A DNA stretch of 6,190 bases. Origin: an uncultured Dorea sp. Lineage in GTDB: Bacteria; Bacillota; Clostridia; Lachnospirales; Lachnospiraceae. This document shows, in pieces, positions 5,111-6,190 of this stretch. The stretch is taken from positions 1-6,190 of the forward strand of contig CAJTUQ010000106.1 in the NCBI GenBank assembly GCA_910579335.1. The letters are read 5' to 3'. Every line of letters starts with the position of its first letter. Position 1 is the stretch's first letter. The notes under the pieces are model-generated. The model was given only the letters and a program-made list of their open reading frames with translations. It was not told the origin of the DNA and did no database searches. The position numbers and the translations under genes are program-made.

Positions 5111-5802
5111 TTCGGAAGTTCCCCTGCTATTTTTTCGTAGGCGGAAATTCCAAGAATATACGGTTTTTCTCTAAGTTGTCTTTCTGCTTTTTTCAACAGA
5201 CAATTATAACTAAGAGTATATTTGTCGGGGGGATTTTCACATAAGCGTATTTTTATAAACCCGTTTTTGTCTCCCACCCCGTTTTTCTCAATATTCCAAG
5301 CCAGTTCTAAATCATTAACGGCTAGTTCTATCATATCTTCCCGGTCGCAGTCATATATCAAAACACAATGCTTCTCTTCATCATATCCAACCATCATAAC
5401 ATAATGTATAGGTATATGTTCAGTATGGTACATTTTCAGATAGGGTAAGTAAAACATATCCAACGGACCCAGAACAACAGGGCAGCCTTCATCAATTTCT
5501 TTTTTGATAGACTTTTTTGCATATTCTACGGTTCTTCCTTCAATAATTTTATAGTCTAGCCCTAATTCCTCTTTTAAATTTTCGTATACTGTTTTTGGCC
5601 TTGCGTCATTTGCGCTAAACATATATGGTTTTTTACAGTTATTCATTTTAATGAAAACGGTTTCTCCAAAACTTCCCAAGGCAAGAAGAAAACCCTCTGG
5701 AATGGATTGATTTGTTCTTGTTGCATATAAATCCTCAATCCCGCTGCACATGCAGCATCCGCTTGAAAGATGGTGTTTTACCTCTATAGTTTTTCTTGAC
5801 AT
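5095..5802 (-). CDS. BtrH_N-type acyltransferase/peptidase-fold protein, interrupted
   Basis: The start is ATG 5802, 5 bases after GGAGGG; an in-frame GTG at 5817 would include that ribosome site. The 235-aa frame resembles the N-terminal domain of BtrH, the butirosin enzyme that transfers an acyl group from a carrier protein to an aminoglycoside. Seen motifs: HHLSSGCC (residues 10-17, presumed nucleophile Cys16 or Cys17), IPEGFLLALGSFGETVFIKM, EGCPVVLGPLDMFYLPYL, IPIHYVMMVGYDEE (His133 presumed catalytic) and CVLIYDCD (Asp151). The catalytic set is therefore plausibly intact. The frame stops at ELPKWKKK, just as a C-terminal domain should begin, and that domain is encoded in the overlapping frame ending at 4877. 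No acyl carrier protein or glycoside gene is nearby, so the substrate is unknown; a role in a small peptide or metabolite tailoring step is only a guess. Confidence 0.75.
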   Translation of the reverse strand: MSRKTIEVKHHLSSGCCMCSGIEDLYATRTNQSIPEGFLLALGSFGETVFIKMNNCKKPYMFSANDARPKTVYENLKEELGLDYKIIEGRTVEYAKKSIKKEIDEGCPVVLGPLDMFYLPYLKMYHTEHIPIHYVMMVGYDEEKHCVLIYDCDREDMIELAVNDLELAWNIEKNGVGDKNGFIKIRLCENPPDKYTLSYNCLLKKAERQLREKPYILGISAYEKIAGELPKWKKK

Positions 5803-5835
5803 TTTCCCTCCAGACACCGATTCGTTATTGTATCT

Positions 5836-5864
5836 AGTTTAGCATTTTCATGCGGCATACACAA
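5836..5864 (-). promoter_or_regulatory. Promoter of the BtrH-like gene
   Basis: On the minus strand TTGTGT (5859-5864) is followed by a 17-bp spacer and TAAACT (5836-5841). The -10 is imperfect. A start near 5829 would give a short leader before GGAGGG and ATG 5802. Confidence 0.45.
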
Positions 5865-5914
5865 TAAGGAGATTAAATTCTTCATACAAGAGATGAAAAT
5901 TCATATTTATGCAG

Positions 5915-5943
5915 TTGATGGTATTCGTTTAAACAGATATAAC
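5915..5943 (+). promoter_or_regulatory. Promoter of the short HTH gene
   Basis: TTGATG (5915-5920), a 17-bp spacer and TATAAC (5938-5943) form a good sigma-A promoter. The predicted start near 5950 lies just before the ribosome site AAAGGAGG (5958-5965). Confidence 0.55.
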
Positions 5944-5978
5944 AGATAAAGCATGATAAAGGAGGTTCGTTTGAATAT

Positions 5979-6098
5979 ATGACAGCGCAAGAAGCTGCGG
6001 AACTTTGGAAAATCTCGGTATGGCGCATGCAGCGGTTATGTAAGGAAGCTGAGAACATTAAAAATAAACGCAGGGAACGTATGAATGGCATATTTTAG
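5979..6098 (+). CDS. Short helix-turn-helix protein, probably truncated
   Basis: ATG 5979 opens a 39-aa frame beginning MTAQEAAELWKISVWRMQRLCKE. This matches the start of a common Firmicute MerR/excisionase-like HTH family, which usually continues as EGRI-x-N-x-KK-x-GR-x-W-x-IP. Here the sequence reads KEAENIKNKRRERMNGIF and stops: the GRI turn is shortened and the Trp-x-Ile-Pro end is lost. The frame is open upstream through FEY, also typical of the family, but no start codon is found there, and AAAGGAGG is 13 bases before ATG, rather far. This suggests a degraded or trimmed gene that once started at a codon near 5970. It still has its own promoter and a strong terminator. A DNA-binding role is possible only if the two-helix piece folds. 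Some members act with mobile elements, but none is visible here. Confidence 0.5.
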   Translation: MTAQEAAELWKISVWRMQRLCKEAENIKNKRRERMNGIF

Positions 6099-6109
6099 AG
6101 TCGCATAAT

Positions 6110-6156
6110 AAAAGTGCAGAACAAACATTCGAATTTGTTCTGTACTTTTATTTTAT
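6110..6156 (+). terminator. Strong hairpin terminator after the HTH gene
   Basis: A 16-bp stem pairs 6110-6125 with 6134-6149 with a single G/U pair and an 8-base loop, and is followed by ATTTTAT. The other strand also ends in a T-rich stretch (TTTTATTAT), so it may work in both directions. Confidence 0.8.
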
Positions 6157-6160
6157 ATTC

Positions 6161-6169
6161 TGTTATAAT
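6161..6169 (+). promoter_or_regulatory. Extended -10 promoter for a gene beyond the window
   Basis: TGTTATAAT is a TG-n extended -10 with a perfect TATAAT (6164-6169). The best -35 at the right spacing is only TGTACT (6141-6146), inside the terminator stem. The transcript would start near 6176 and serve a gene to the right. Confidence 0.5.
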
Positions 6170-6190
6170 AGCGAAGAAAGCAAAGTATAG

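Noticed and set aside
1..6190. CRISPR array, tRNA, rRNA or insertion sequence
   Set aside because: No regularly spaced direct repeats, cloverleaf, rRNA stretch, transposase frame or terminal inverted repeats were seen on reading both strands.

Overview
The window looks like chromosomal DNA from a low-to-medium-GC Clostridia, most likely a Lachnospiraceae-type gut Firmicute. The support is AGGAGG-type ribosome binding sites, sigma-A promoters with 17-bp spacers, a Gram-positive LexA-type box, a TTG start, and protein families common in that group (GGDEF, Crp/Fnr plus ferredoxin, a BtrH-like N domain, a small excisionase-like HTH). The organism call is inference; there is no marker gene.

Layout on the left: (1) the 3' end of a GGDEF diguanylate cyclase gene; (2) an orphan, possibly HEPN-like protein of about 276-283 aa, with a strong promoter directly followed by a near-consensus LexA box and a second abutting dyad; (3) a two-gene operon of membrane proteins of unknown function (150 and 221 aa). 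Middle: (4) a divergent pair, a Crp/Fnr regulator (minus, frameshifted) and a ferredoxin-like Fe-S protein (plus), sharing a 16-bp perfect palindrome placed at about -41.5 of the ferredoxin promoter and +16 of the regulator promoter. Right: (5) on the minus strand, a BtrH_N-type protein whose C-terminal part lies in a second overlapping frame, followed by a metal-dependent cyclase/hydrolase of the KynB-like family; (6) on the plus strand, a very short, probably truncated HTH gene, a strong hairpin terminator, and an extended -10 promoter pointing out of the window.

The main biological proposals are a SOS-type control of the orphan gene in (2), and a compact Crp/ferredoxin circuit in (4) in which the regulator would repress itself and activate the ferredoxin gene. 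The main quality observation is that three separate genes are each broken by exactly one missing base inside a homopolymer run (T, C and A runs). Adding one base restores a complete family-like protein in each case. This pattern points to homopolymer under-calling in the assembly, although true decay or phase variation is possible. No rRNA, tRNA, CRISPR array or recognisable transposase is visible. No stretch longer than 300 bases lacks a gene.
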